From assembly GCF_030272615.1 (NCBI RefSeq), contig NC_081411.1, positions 213,519,744-213,583,743 of the forward strand: a stretch of DNA of 64,000 nt. The letters run 5' to 3'. Made by a program: the position numbers and the translations under genes. The notes below the pieces were generated by a model. It was not told where the DNA came from. It did not search any database and saw nothing but the letters and a program-made list of their open reading frames with translations. The DNA comes from Cryptomeria japonica (lineage: Eukaryota > Streptophyta > Pinopsida > Cupressales > Cupressaceae). Of this stretch, positions 47,556-58,505 are shown one piece after another (position 1 is the stretch's first letter; each line of letters begins with the position of its first letter).

Positions 47556-48263
47556 TTGACCGTAGATAAATCTCCTAAACAACCCGCAGTTGCTATCACA
47601 TACCCAAGAAAGGAGTTTATCCCTTATAAGCCAAGAGAGACAAAGGTGTCAGTGTCTTTAGTGTTGGACATGGTGGGACAATTGAAGAAAGCCCCATCCA
47701 ATGTCCCTTTATGGGATCTCCTTAGTATCCCAGAGAAAAAGAATCAGTTGAAAGAAGCTTTGTCTGAGGTGGGGAAAATTATAGGTGAAAATGTCACTAA
47801 GGCTCCCCGGATCAGAGAAGAAATATTTCAGCCATTCGCGGATAAATCGTGCTCACCAACCATGTTGATGAATGAAGCCATACCTCCTAAATCCCAAATG
47901 GAAGGTAAGCCTAAACCAAATCCTTTCTATTTGACCCTCATAGTTGGGGATAAGGTTTTGCACAATTCTATGATAGATTTTGGTGCTAGCACCACCGTCA
48001 TGCCTAAGCAAATTGCTGAGGTTTTGAATATCAAATATGAGCCTTTAAATAGGGGTGTTATGCAACTAGATGGGAATAAGGTCCAAACTATGGGTCTTAT
48101 CAAAAATCTTCCATTCGCATTGTTCATGTGTCCTAGTGTCACCGTGCCTAAAGAAGTGGTAGTTATTGACATCCCACCAGTTTTTGGCCTCAGCCTTTCT
48201 CAAGACTTCACTACCAAAATAGGAGGTTACCTATCCTTAGATTGGTCCCACCTTATCCTTTGA
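47556..48263 (+). pseudogene. Gypsy protease region
   Basis: The 235-codon frame has a linker (NVPLWDLLSIPEKKNQLKEA) and then the retropepsin core MIDFGASTTVMPK (47971-48009), where DSGAS is changed to DFGAS. VMQLDGNKVQTMG and FGLSLSQDFTTKIGGYLS follow. From memory, the GYLS-x-DWSH block is typical of one plant gypsy group. Confidence 0.8.
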
Positions 48264-48525
48264 ACCCAGTGTGGTGCCAAACTCAAAATCCTTTCAAAAC
48301 CCCTTCAGGCTAAACACGTAGCGGATCAAGCTATGCTCAATTTTGAACCAATGAACAAAGGAAAACCATAGAGCTTCTCGGGGATGAAGAAGTAGTCGAG
48401 GATATTCCACTAGATCAGGAGATCTTTCTCAATGAATTCATAGATTTCGATCCATAGTCCAACTACCATGCCACAGGTCTTGGTACTTACTGCATTTTTG
48501 ACAAAAATAAAGTCATTACAAAACT

Positions 48526-48950
48526 TACCAAAAAACCATTGACCAATGAAGAGTTGTCTTCTGTTCTCTGGACCCTACACTTTGATGAAGATGCAAAATA
48601 GGTTCAAGGGCTGGGATTTGCCTTACTTCACCTTCGGGTGAACGGATCCTAAAATCTCTTCATTTCTAGTTTGCTTGCTTTAACAATGAAGCAGAATATG
48701 AAGGAATGATCCAAGGCTTGAGCTTGGCGGAAAGGATGGGTATAAGGAAATTGAAAGTTCTGGGTGATTCTGAGCTGATTGTGCACCAGGTTTGAGGAAT
48801 CTCTAGTGCCAAACACATCCGTATGAGATCTTGTCACCATAGGACATGGGATCTGATCAAAAGCTTTGATCCTTTCAACATCCAGAGCATTCATCGAAAG
48901 ATAAATGATTTCTCTGATCGGATGGCTACTATCGGATCACAATTTTGATC
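48526..48950 (+). pseudogene. RNase H domain upstream of reverse transcriptase
   Basis: LWTLHFDEDAK carries the first Asp; after a frameshift near 48635, CFNNEAEYEGMIQGLSLAER gives the Glu, KLKVLGDSELIVHQV the second Asp, and FSDRMA the last Asp. HIRMRSCHHRTWDLIKSFD lies between. D-E-D-D spacing fits an archaeal-type (aRNH) RNase H. Its place between protease and reverse transcriptase, in addition to the RNase H after the polymerase at 59411, is a dual-RNase H layout that I recall from plant gypsy polyproteins. Confidence 0.75.
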
Positions 48951-49413
48951 ATGTTGTGGACCTACTCGCCAACCCACAGGCGGTCTATGTGGTTGTTCGA
49001 CCAGTATTTCCAAACAATGAAACCCACTGGCAAGTTTTTGAAAGTGATGAGAAAACCGCCTTGTTCATTCAAAACTCAGGGGAGTTTGCAAATCAACTAC
49101 AACCTAAGGTAAAAGAAGCTTATGGGGATTAGATCATTCCGCTCAAATCCAACAAGCTCTGAAATGGATTAATCACCTTGGAAAATTTGTTCAACCATGA
49201 TGATGCTAAAAATGGCAGGTGAAAACTTATAGCTGATAAAGGGGACTACGCTGAAATGTCGGTAGGAGATGGGAGAATACTCAAGGTCGGAAAGGAAGTT
49301 CCTTCAGAAGACTGAAAGAGATTGGCCCAATATTGTGATGATTATGTAGGTGTACTAGCATGGTCATATGAATATTTGAAAGGGTATAATCCTAGCATCA
49401 TTCAATACACCAT
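48951..49413 (+). pseudogene. Linker and start of gypsy reverse transcriptase, left of the insertion
   Basis: THWQVFESDEKTALFIQNSG lies near 49020, then LENLFNHDDAKNG. VGVLAWSYEYLKGYNPSIIQ leads into YT at the insertion point (49413). The frame continues as IELTNGAKSVWQKKRPVNPK at 58509, directly after the inserted element. Confidence 0.8.
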
Positions 49414-50584
49414 TGATGAATACTAAGAGGGGGGGTGAATTAGTATACCTAAAAATATTGAACTCAAACACTTAAATAGTTTAGTAGTAAATCGGTATAA
49501 CAGTTTTACTAACAAACCAATTAACACAAATGCAAACCAAATAGCAAATAAGGCATTCACCCACAGAAACACAATCACCATAACACAAGATATTTTGATT
49601 TGGAAACCCAAATGGGAAAAACCATGGTGAGATGAAACTCACAAGTAACTATCTACAGAATAGTAACCAGGCCAGTTAAGGTCATACAATGTTCTTTACC
49701 AGAACAGATCCTATTAGGAATCTCAATCTCTGTTAGGAGATAAGTCCGATTAAAGACTACCTTGTGAGAGGATTTCAGATCCACAGTTGTGAACCACCTT
49801 GTTAGAGGATTTACAAAGGCTTTGCTAGGCCTACCCGATTAAGGGTTTTCAGACTTGTCGAAGATGTGAGTAATCAACAAGTGAATGATCTAGCAAATAG
49901 CACAGTCAACTTGATTAGATCCATGATAGCTCATTGCTAATACATTTCAGCATTACTTCAGTCTTCAAAATCTCCACACTCTATTATTTCACACAGACTT
50001 GCTCTTCTCTCCTATGATCGCTCATACAAAAACTCATGAAATATTAAAAACCCTAACAACTCCTAAAACCCTAGACATGATGTCCTTGTAAAGGAATCTG
50101 ATTTCATGTCGGTCCAATAGGATTACATTGCAAGTTCCTAGGTTCATTGCATCTAGACACATTTGGTAACATGGCACAAAATTACCACCAAAGTGTCGGT
50201 AGATGGTAACTCATCACAAAAATACCAGTTGGTAACTCATCACAGAGTATTACCGGTTCATACAACTTTACCGATTACAGGTTCATATTTTACCGATTAC
50301 CAATTTGTCAAAATGAAGACTAGGAAAATGATAACAACCGCTTTGTTTCTTTGTACCTCTTTGGGATCCTTGAACCGCTTGAGGTCTTCATACTGCTTGG
50401 GTCTTCATATCGCTTGAGATCGGTAAACACTTTCTGCAAAACACCGATAGCCTAAAGACTATAATACATAATACCGGTTTGGAACAAATACAAGTTGAGC
50501 TAAAACATTCATACAAAAAGTGATCTCAAAGCAAGTGTCTGTCCATCAATGACAATCACAACATAATCATCAAAAATGCCAACA
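49414..50584 (-). mobile_element. 3' LTR of the non-autonomous minus-strand element
   Basis: Plus-strand TGATGAATAC to AATGCCAACA, 1,171 bp. It is nearly identical to 57333-58505, with scattered C/T and G/A differences. It is followed by the complement of the polypurine tract (50585-50601). The left flank ACCAT (49409-49413) is the target duplication, matched by GCCAT after the other LTR. Confidence 0.95.
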
Positions 50585-50601
50585 ATCTCCCTCTTTGGCA
50601 T
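50585..50601 (-). promoter_or_regulatory. Polypurine tract of the 9-kb element
   Basis: The minus strand reads CCAAAGAGGGAGAT next to the 3' LTR start (TGTTGG). A second purine tract (AAAGGGGGAGTAG, complement near 50790) lies 200 bp upstream. Confidence 0.85.
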
Positions 50602-50862
50602 TGATGGCAACACTTAGGAAAATTTTGACATCTAAGTGTTTTACAACAAAAATATACCATAATCAAAATTACTCCCCCTAAGCATATACACTATCCCTTT
50701 TGCAGAAAATACAATGTATACTGCTCCCTTACAGAGATAAACATGAAAGTATACATAACATGCAGCAAAATTTTAAATACAAAATACTACTCCCCCTTTG
50801 CCAACAATGACAAAGTACAGCTGAATAGCCCTTGTTTCCATTAGCATTAAAATAATAAGATT

Positions 50863-53800
50863 TTATGACAATAAAGAGTGAAACTTGTCAAAAACTGATT
50901 TAAAGTCCTACATAAATGTCTTCATGGATAAGGACCATGACTCAAGCAATGAGGTAGCAACCTCACTTTCTGTTTGCATCTAGGATACCTATTCTTCCAT
51001 GGCGTCCAAGGTACTCATCTCTTGAGTGACAGTTAAGGCATCCAAATTGAGATATCATTTTTGAAGTATTTGTAGTCTTGGTAGTAGAACCAATTGAAGT
51101 TCCTACAAATCTCTAGTCCAGTTGTTGATCTCTAACTCTATTCTGGCAGTCTGGAGTTGAAACTGGTAAATGATTTGCCCATATGTGGTGAAGGAATCAT
51201 AGGGCATCTTGAAGGTGCTTATGTATGTCTACAAATCAGTTTACAGTTTATCTTTATGAGCAAGTACATCATCACAGAATAGATGGGGTTGGCTTATCTT
51301 ACTGAGTAGTAATTTCCCCTCATCCATTGCATCTCCTATCTCTTTCTGTTCTTTTTGTAGTTTGGATCGGAGCTCATTTAACTTCTTCACCAAGGCAGTG
51401 TTCAGAGCCTTTTGATGCTTCTTTTGTGCATTAGCTTTAGCAACATCTTCTAGGCATTGCACCTGGTCTTCTACAACTATGCATAAGAGTTTCAGTTGAG
51501 CTAGAGAGGAATCAGTACTTGGGAGATTGGTGTTGGTAATCAAACTGGTAAGAGTTTCCACCGCAGTTTGAATAACATCTTGTTCCTTTTTCCTCCTTAG
51601 CATTCCAGTCACTCTTGGGCAAGCTTAATACTTTGTAGCAGCTCCGATTCATTTGTAGATTGGAGGTCAATGGGACTGGTAATGTCAGTCGGTTTGGCTT
51701 GACTACCGGTTGCCTTTGGGGTCTCCACTTGTGTGCTCTGTGTCGCTTCCTCCTTCTCTTTGGCTCTTAGCTTGTCCTCTTCTGCCTTCTTTTGCTCCTC
51801 TGCTTACGTCTTTCTTTTCTCTTCTTCCTTCTTCCTTGCTTCTTCTTTCCACTTTTCTTCTTCTTCATCCTTCTTCTTCTTCTCCTCTTCCTGCTTCCTC
51901 TTCTCCTCTTCTTTTCTCTTCTCCTCTTCCTATTTCTTTTCTTCTTCCTTTCGTTTCTCTTCTTCTTTCTTTTCATCCTCCTTCTTCTTCTTCTCTTCCT
52001 CTTGTTTCTTATTCTCCTCTTCTTTTCTCTTCTTTTCCTCTTTTCTCTTCTCTTCTTCCTGTTGCTTTTTCTCTTCTTTTGCATGTTTCCTCTTTTCTTC
52101 CTCTTGATTCTTTTTCCTTTTCTCCGCTTGCTCCTTGTCAACCTTTTCTTTGTCCAGTTTCTCCTGTCCTGCCATTTCTTTTGGTGTATCTAGAGTAACA
52201 TTTTCACCGTTCAAGGCATCAACATCAATAGGGTCCATTTGATTAGTGACCAGTTCTCCTTCACTATCATACACCTCATCCGGTTTACTAGTTTCCAGTT
52301 CTTGCTCAGCTTTCCTATTGGCTTCAGCCACTTGGTGCAACCTCAGAGCAGATTGAGCATGAGTGTAGGTATCTTTTACCACTTTAGGAACTTTTCCTTC
52401 TAGTAACAAGAGTCTCCTTCTCATGAAGAAGAGGCCTTTGTATTTATTCATAACTTCATAAAGTTCTGAATTTGATACATCAGGAAAATATTGTGCAAAT
52501 ACTTCCTCTCTTATTTCCTGTTCCTTCTCTATGGCAATGCACCATTTGTTATCTAAAGAATCAGGTGTCTCAGATCTAATTTCTGATGGCCACCAGTCAT
52601 TTATACATAAATATTTGATGACTTCCTATTCAACTTCCTCCTTTTCATTATCATTAAAATCATCAAAACATTCTTTCAAATCACTAAGAAATTCTCTTCT
52701 AATGTTCTTGACAGTCCTTTGACAATGTGTCAATGGTTTGTAAGAGTAAATATCAATATTTACTGGTGATGATGTTGTCGGTTCATTGCTGGTTGTCTTT
52801 GTCTTCTTCCTCATTTGCTTAGTCTTCTTAGGCTGTTCTTCAGATATAGTGTCCTCTAGGTCTGGTGTGTTACCTTTTGTCTTCTGCTTTCTCTCAAATA
52901 CTTTGGCAGGTGCAACTTTTGGTTTCTTCTTTGTTGGTGACCACTTGGTCACTTTAGGACTTGCTGAAGTAACCAGTGCCAATACAAATGGTACTTCCTT
53001 TCCTTTCTTTACTCAAGGTTCTTTTCCTTTATTTACTGAAGGTTCTTCAACTGGTGTAACCCTTTCCAAATAGGTGTCAGTTCTCTTCTCCTTTGGATCA
53101 AGAGGCGAGGTGATTAGGGTAGAGGCATACCCATCTAGCATGTCATACATTACCTCATATCCCATGGGTTCCACTTCTTCCTGTCAAGGCTCAACTGCCT
53201 CCATTATGCACTCATCTACTCTAATGGCAAAGCAGATGTCCTCTTCATACTTCTTGACAATATCACCAGATATTCTCACCCTTTGGTTCATCTTGTGTCT
53301 GAACTCATCAAAGTATTTGTGCAGAACTTCAGGATAACCAGTTCCAACCGCTTGAAGACTCTCTTTGATTTGCTTGGTAACCGGTTGGTCAGCAGACCAC
53401 TAAATATCTCTAACTCCTAGGAAATAGCCTTGGAAGTAGAAGAACAATCCGACCAATAGTTGTCCAAATTTAAATTTCAAGGCATTGTCCTATTTAATTG
53501 ACTTCAAGTTCACAAGACGTTGCCTTTGCATACAGGTGCATAAATCAAATGAGGCATCTTCTTTGATCATCCTATAGGTAGCATTTACCACTGTAGCAGA
53601 GACAGAGTTAATTCTACTATCATAGAATGTCCAGTAACCTATCACCATGAAGGCATATTTGACCAAATTGTCCTTGATGGTATTGATGGTCATTCCCCGT
53701 TGGTCGCTCACAGAACTAGTGAGCTTGGTCATTTCGGTCTTGATGATCTTCCTTAGGGCTGGCACTTCTCCTACGTTACAAAAACCAGTGACGGCATGAA

Positions 53801-54167
53801 CCGCTTCTGGTGTGATGTCATGTGTCCACTCTAAATACATTTTGTCACCGTGCACTCTCCTTAGAATGATGAAGATGTGATCATCTGAGAATTCTTCAAG
53901 GAAATAGACCGCATTGTGAAGCTTCTTCTATTCCAGGATGTTGTATTTTGGTTTGATCTTCTTGTCCTTTCCGTAGAATAAGCTTAACTAAGAATGGATC
54001 ATTAGAGATCCTAGGTCTTCAATTTTACAATCAATATAATCTAAAATACCTTCCTCCACTATAACACCAGCAGGTATTTGGGATAGGGCATTATATTTTG
54101 CCTTCTGTTGGATGAAATCTACTGAATCAATGGGTGCACTAGAACTAGAGTGTGATGCAGAAGCCAT
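50863..54167 (-). pseudogene. ORF2: ~1,100-codon accessory protein in place of pol, decayed
   Basis: The minus-strand ATG at 54167 opens MASASHSSSSAPIDSVDFIQ. With about ten stops the frame continues through YLEWTHDITPEAVHAVTGF (53834-53778), TINTIKDNLVKYAFMVIGYW, ALKFKFGQLLVGLFFYFQ and a Lys/Pro-rich linker (TKWSPTKKKPKVAPAK). A helical block with LHQVAEANRKAEQELE follows, then about 120 residues almost wholly of Lys, Glu, Arg and Gln (52140-51780), and a last coiled-coil region (QTAVETLTSLITNTNLPSTD, ARIELEINNWTRDL) to the stop at 50863. No retroviral enzyme motif is present. The ITPEAV segment and the FKFGQLLVGLFFYFQ helix resemble ORF3 and ORF1. The Lys/Glu tract suggests a long charged helix. 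Function unknown. Confidence 0.65.
51780..52140 (-). repeat. Lys/Glu-rich coding repeat (CTT/CTC-rich on plus strand)
   Basis: A pyrimidine-rich tract on the plus strand codes for KEEEKRK-type repeats on the minus strand within ORF2. All frames are open here because of composition; only the minus-strand frame joins coding sequence on both sides. Confidence 0.8.
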
Positions 54168-54605
54168 GATAAATAGAGAAACTTGAAAAATACCTTCGTA
54201 AGTCAGGATTTACGGCTTGTAAATCCCACTTCACCACACACCACTTCGGTTGCTGAATTATCGCTTTGAGTTCTACACTAGACCGATTGATATTATCTTC
54301 TAATTCTTCTTCAAGGTTTTGAAATCTCTCTGAATCTCAAGACAAATCACTTTTGTCGCTCTACACTTGAAAGCTTCTTCGCTCACAAATTGATAAGTGA
54401 AAATGACTTGAAAATCCCTTTTAAATGAATTCTTCACCTACCATAATAAATGCTCCACTATTAGGGCGTAAACCCTAATTTGCCTTTTACCATTTCCGGT
54501 CTTCTACCAATTGACAGGTATCACATACCAGTTAAGATCTTTTACCGGTGTAAACCAAGGGTTCGAAACATTTCACTGTTTGCTCCCCCTAAGCTTTTCT
54601 GAGGC
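54168..54605 (-). other. Gap between gag and ORF2 with purine tract and promoter-like sequence
   Basis: On the minus strand, AAGCTTAGGGGGAGCAAACA follows the gag stop; a non-coding stretch of about 350 bp ends in an A/T-rich TTCATTTAAAAGGG some 250 bp before the ORF2 start. A separate promoter or splice acceptor for ORF2 is possible but unproved. Confidence 0.35.
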
Positions 54606-55445
54606 TTAGTTTATCGGTTTAGCGACTTCCACACTAGGTGTAGAAACCGAATCCTCTTGTAACGCTTCTTCGGATTTCTTCTTCCATGTTTTCTTCATAT
54701 CCAATTGAACAATTTCAACATCAATCTTTCCTTTCAGAGTGACTGGTATATCATCTGATATATTCTTTCTCATTCTGCAAAATCTTGTTGTATGACCTGT
54801 TTTGTTGCAATGATAACAAACCATTCCAGGTGCTCTCCAAGGTCCATTGTTCATGTTTCCATTCTTCCTTCTACATGTTGCAGTAGTGTGACCACTACCA
54901 TGACAAATCAAATAGGTTTCCCTCCATCCGGTTGCTACTTGATAGCCACCACTACCTGACTGATGATTATAGGTTTTAAACTGATTTGGAATCCGGTTCC
55001 CAAAGGGTTCAGGAAAAACTCCTTGACTCCTTTGACGATACCTTCCGGTGTTGTGCATGACAGACCTGCATTCAAATGCTCTATGCCCAAACTTGTTGCA
55101 TGCATAACAGTTACCATTGAATCTATTGGATCTAGGTTTATCATTTAGAAAGTAAGGAAAGTTATTGTAAGCCTTATTTCTACATACATTAGCAATATTT
55201 CCTTCCTTAAGACAATTAAAGAAAATAGGTTTCAACTTTTGCTTACCTTTATCCTTTGATGTCGGTTGCTTCTTTGATGCTACATCTTTTTCTCCAGAGG
55301 TCTTACCTTCCTCATATTCAGAGAAACCAAGTCCATTAGTATTCTTTATCGATTTAGCTAATTCAAGCTTTTTTTCTAGCTTAACAGTGCTCTTATTGAA
55401 TTTGTCAAGTATTTCCTTTGACTCAATGAGTTCTGATGCCCTCCC
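54606..55445 (-). pseudogene. Gag C-terminal half with zinc knuckles, 9-kb element
   Basis: It begins just left of the solo-LTR insertion (ASELIESKEILDKFNKSTVK) and runs in one frame to the stop at 54606. Knuckles are CYACNKFGHRAFEC and CYHCNKTGHTTRFC (both C-x2-C-x4-H-x4-C), a degraded CHGSGHTTATC between them, and a remnant FNCLKEGNIANVC at the start. The basic and acidic tail ends KPIN. It would bind the element RNA in the capsid. Confidence 0.85.
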
Positions 55446-55454
55446 AAATGGACA

Positions 55455-56799
55455 AGGTTAGTCTAAGATAAAACAACACAAAAGACAAATGAAAATCGTT
55501 AGTGTTAGTCAACCAAAAACTAATCTAAAAAGGCATATCAAGAGAGATACTAAAAGCATGCTAATATATCTAATAAACAAAACAAAGATTATGAGGCATC
55601 TCCAACTGCCTCTTAGCATGGCCTTAGCTCCTTCTCCCTTGTTCCTCTCCTCTCCAAGTTCCAAAATAGTGTAGCTCTCAGCAGCTTTTTGCACTATGGA
55701 TGCTTATGGAGGATTGAGATTATAGTATTGCTCTAAATGTGAATAAAGAAGCTAATATTAAGCTATTGATGCTAAAATGATTTATTTTAACCAAGATGAC
55801 AATACATGAATTTGCTATGCTAAATGCTCTCTTAAAATGCCTATAGCTTAAATGCATACCAGTTTTCAGGATCTGGATTATGAAGAAATGGGCTCTATTT
55901 ATAGGAAAAATGGAGCAATGGATGGTTGAGATTGAGCAATCTCAACAAGGGTCAGGATTGAATGATTTCAAATCCATGTGAGGGCTTTCAACCCAATCCC
56001 AGGATGACAAGTGTCAATGTGAGATAGGTTGAGAGGGGAGGGAATAAGCATTAAATTCTTGACATGACCTTGGGAGTTAAAGTCAAGGTTGGTTGAATGA
56101 ATAAACTCTTTATTCAAAGAATAAATCTTTTATCCAATGGATAAACTCTTGTGCAAATGTGAAATGGATGAATATGGTCAAAACAATAAATGTTTGGGGA
56201 GACAAGTTTGAAATAACCATAAATGGTTATGTAAGAGCCATAAATGGTCATGTAAGAGCCATTAGTGGTCTTGGAAGACTTTGGGGGTTAATTTGTTGAA
56301 CACACAAAGCATTAAATGCTTTTCAAAGACTTTTGAAGTCTTTGAGAAGTGACTCCATTTTGCTTAGGAATGTGACAATAATTAGGGGATGGATTAGGCT
56401 AATTAGGAAGGGGTTTAGAAGAATCTAGAAGGGGATTAGATTTTGCAAGTGGATTTGGTGGGTGAGGGAAAATAGGATTTTTATTAAAATAAAAATTCAT
56501 TTATTTCAATAAATGTGTGCAAGTTGCATTTGTAGGAAAATGCAAGTGGGGGGGATAAATGATTTCAATAAATGTTTTTATTTAATTTATTTAAAAGAGG
56601 AATAGGGGGATTTAATTAAATAAATTGATTTTATTTATTTAATTGATTTGAATTTGGTTTAATGAATTAATTAAAATAAATTGAATAATTTATTTAATTA
56701 ATAGAAGAATTTTTGGAGATGAATTAATTAAATATTAATTTAATTAACTGATGGCTAGTGGATTTTTAATCAAATAAATACAAAATGTTCATTTAATTA
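55455..56799 (-). mobile_element. 1,345-bp solo-LTR-like insertion in gag
   Basis: It is flanked by the 9-bp direct repeat AAATGGACA (55446-55454 and 56800-56808). Removing the insertion and one repeat restores the gag frame (VVT, stop, ICPFGRASELIESKE). It has no coding capacity, an AATTAAT-rich half, and a TATA box on the minus strand (CCTATAAATAGAGCC, complement at 55895-55905), all as in a gypsy LTR. Its ends are not clean TG...CA and the repeat is longer than the usual 5 bp, so the exact ends are uncertain. Confidence 0.7.
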
Positions 56800-56808
56800 A
56801 AATGGACA

Positions 56809-57317
56809 GATTTATGTGACTACAAGTTCTTTGGAAATAGCAGCATTGGATTCCTTCAAGGTTGCATTCTCAGAGATAGCCATGTTTAGTTCACCTTGCA
56901 TTTCTTCTTTTTCCACTTTACTCTCTTGGAGATGAGCGATAAGTGCACTGATTTCTTGCTTCAGCTTGGAGATCTCATGATCTTTGACTTTTACTAGATC
57001 ATCAATTTTCCTCCGATTCTCAAGCTCTTGACACATTTGGATAGTCAGTCCTTCCAACTCCTTTCTTAGGTTGGCATTAGATTCATTCAGTTTTTCAACT
57101 TCTTCAACTAGGGCTTCCATGTCTACTTCATTAAAAGAACTGTTTTCAGTAAGCTCCATCAGTTTCTCAACATGCTCTCTTCTTTTGGCCAAAGAAGCTT
57201 TATATTTGACTTTGAGTTCATCAAAAGCTTTCTCAGTCTGAGTGAGACGATGAGTAAGCTCCCTCATGGTGTATTCCCCCATATCTCCTTTCAAGTGCTT
57301 AAACTTATAGAAAGGTT
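56809..57317 (-). pseudogene. Gag N-terminal coiled coil, 9-kb element
   Basis: It starts soon after the primer site: YKFKHLKGDMGEYTMRELTH, then a long heptad-like helix (KAFDELKVKYKASLAKRREH, VEEVEKLNESNANLRKELEG, EISKLKQEISALIAHLQESK) and NAAISKELVVT before a stop and the insertion at 56800. The frame stays open from the LTR, so the true start is unclear; a Met at GDMGEYTM is likely. Confidence 0.75.
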
Positions 57318-57330
57318 GGCTCTGATACCA
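57318..57330 (-). promoter_or_regulatory. Primer binding site of the 9-kb element
   Basis: The minus strand reads TGGTATCAGAGCC, a perfect initiator-Met primer site, two bases from the 5' LTR end. Confidence 0.95.
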
Positions 57331-57332
57331 AT

Positions 57333-58505
57333 TGATGAATACTAAGAGGGGGGGGTGAATTAGTATACCTAAAAATATTGAACTCAAACACTTAAACAGT
57401 TTAGCAATAAACTGGTATAACAATTTTACTAACAAACTGGTTAACACAAATGCAAACCAAACAGCAAATAAGGCATTCACCCACAGAAGCACAATCACCA
57501 TAACACAAGATATTTTGACGTGGAAACCCAAACGGGAAAAACCACGGTGAGATCAAACTCACAAGTAACTATCTGCATAATAGTAACTAGACTGGTTAAG
57601 GTCATTCAATGTTCTTTACCAGAACAGATCCTGTTAGGAATCTCAATCTCTGTTAGGAGATAAGTCTGATTAAAGACTACCTTGTGAGAGGATTTCAGAT
57701 CCACAGTTGTGAACCACCTTGTTAGAGGGTTTACAAAGGCTTTGCCAGGCCTACCCGATTAAGGGTTTTCAGACTTGTCGAAGATGTGAGTAATCAACAA
57801 GTGAATGATCTAGCAAATAGCACAGTCAGCTTGATTAGATCTATGATAGCTCATTGCTAATACATTTCAGCATTACTTCAGTCTTCAAAATCTCCACACT
57901 CTATTATTTCACATAGACTTGCTCTTCTCTCCTATGATCGCTCATACAAAAACTCATGAAATATTAAAAACCCTAACAACTCCTAAAACCCTAGACATGA
58001 TGTCCTTATAAAGGAATCTGATTTCATGTCGGTCCAATAGGATTACATTGCAAGTTCCTAGGTTCATTGCATCTAGACACATTTGGTAACATGGCACAAA
58101 ATCACCACCAAAGTGTCGGTGGATGGTAACTCATCACAAAAATACCGGTTGGTAACTCATCACAGAGTATTACCGGTTCATACAACTTTACCGATTACAG
58201 GTTCATATTTTACCGATTACCAATTTGTCAAAATGAAGACTAGGAAAATGATAACAACCGCTTTGTTTCTTTGTACCTCTTTGGGATCCTTGAACTGCTT
58301 GAGGTCTTCATACCGCTTGGGTCTTCATACCGCTTGAGATCGGTAAACACTTTCTGCAAAACACCGATAGCCTAAAGACTATAATACATAATACCGGTTG
58401 GGAACAAATACCGGTTGAGCATAACTCATTCATACAAAAAGTGATCTCAAAGCAAGTGTGTGTCCATCAATGAAAATCACAACATAATCATCAAAAATGC
58501 CAATA
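57333..58505 (-). mobile_element. 5' LTR of the 9-kb element
   Basis: 1,173 bp, from TGATGAATAC to TGCCAATA (expected CAACA) on the plus strand, paired with 49414-50584. CpG sites kept here (GACGTGGAAACC, AAACGGGAAAAACCACGG) are TpG or CpA in the other copy. The right flank is GCCAT. Confidence 0.95.

Larger units (their letters stand above)
49414..58505 (-). mobile_element. 9,092-bp non-autonomous LTR element inserted in gypsy reverse transcriptase
   Basis: Order on the minus strand: 5' LTR (58505-57333), initiator-Met primer site, coiled-coil gag, zinc knuckles, a 440-bp gap with promoter-like sequence, ORF2 (about 1,100 codons), polypurine tract and 3' LTR. Protease, integrase and reverse transcriptase are absent. 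LTR, primer and polypurine signals are copia-like, so it would have depended on a partner element for its enzymes. Removing it and one copy of the 5-bp duplication restores QYTIELTNGAK of the host gypsy element. Confidence 0.9.

Noticed and set aside
51710-52198. Long plus-strand frames rich in Ser, Leu and Phe
   Set aside because: Composition artefact of a CTT/CTC-rich tract; the minus-strand Lys/Glu frame joins coding sequence on both sides.
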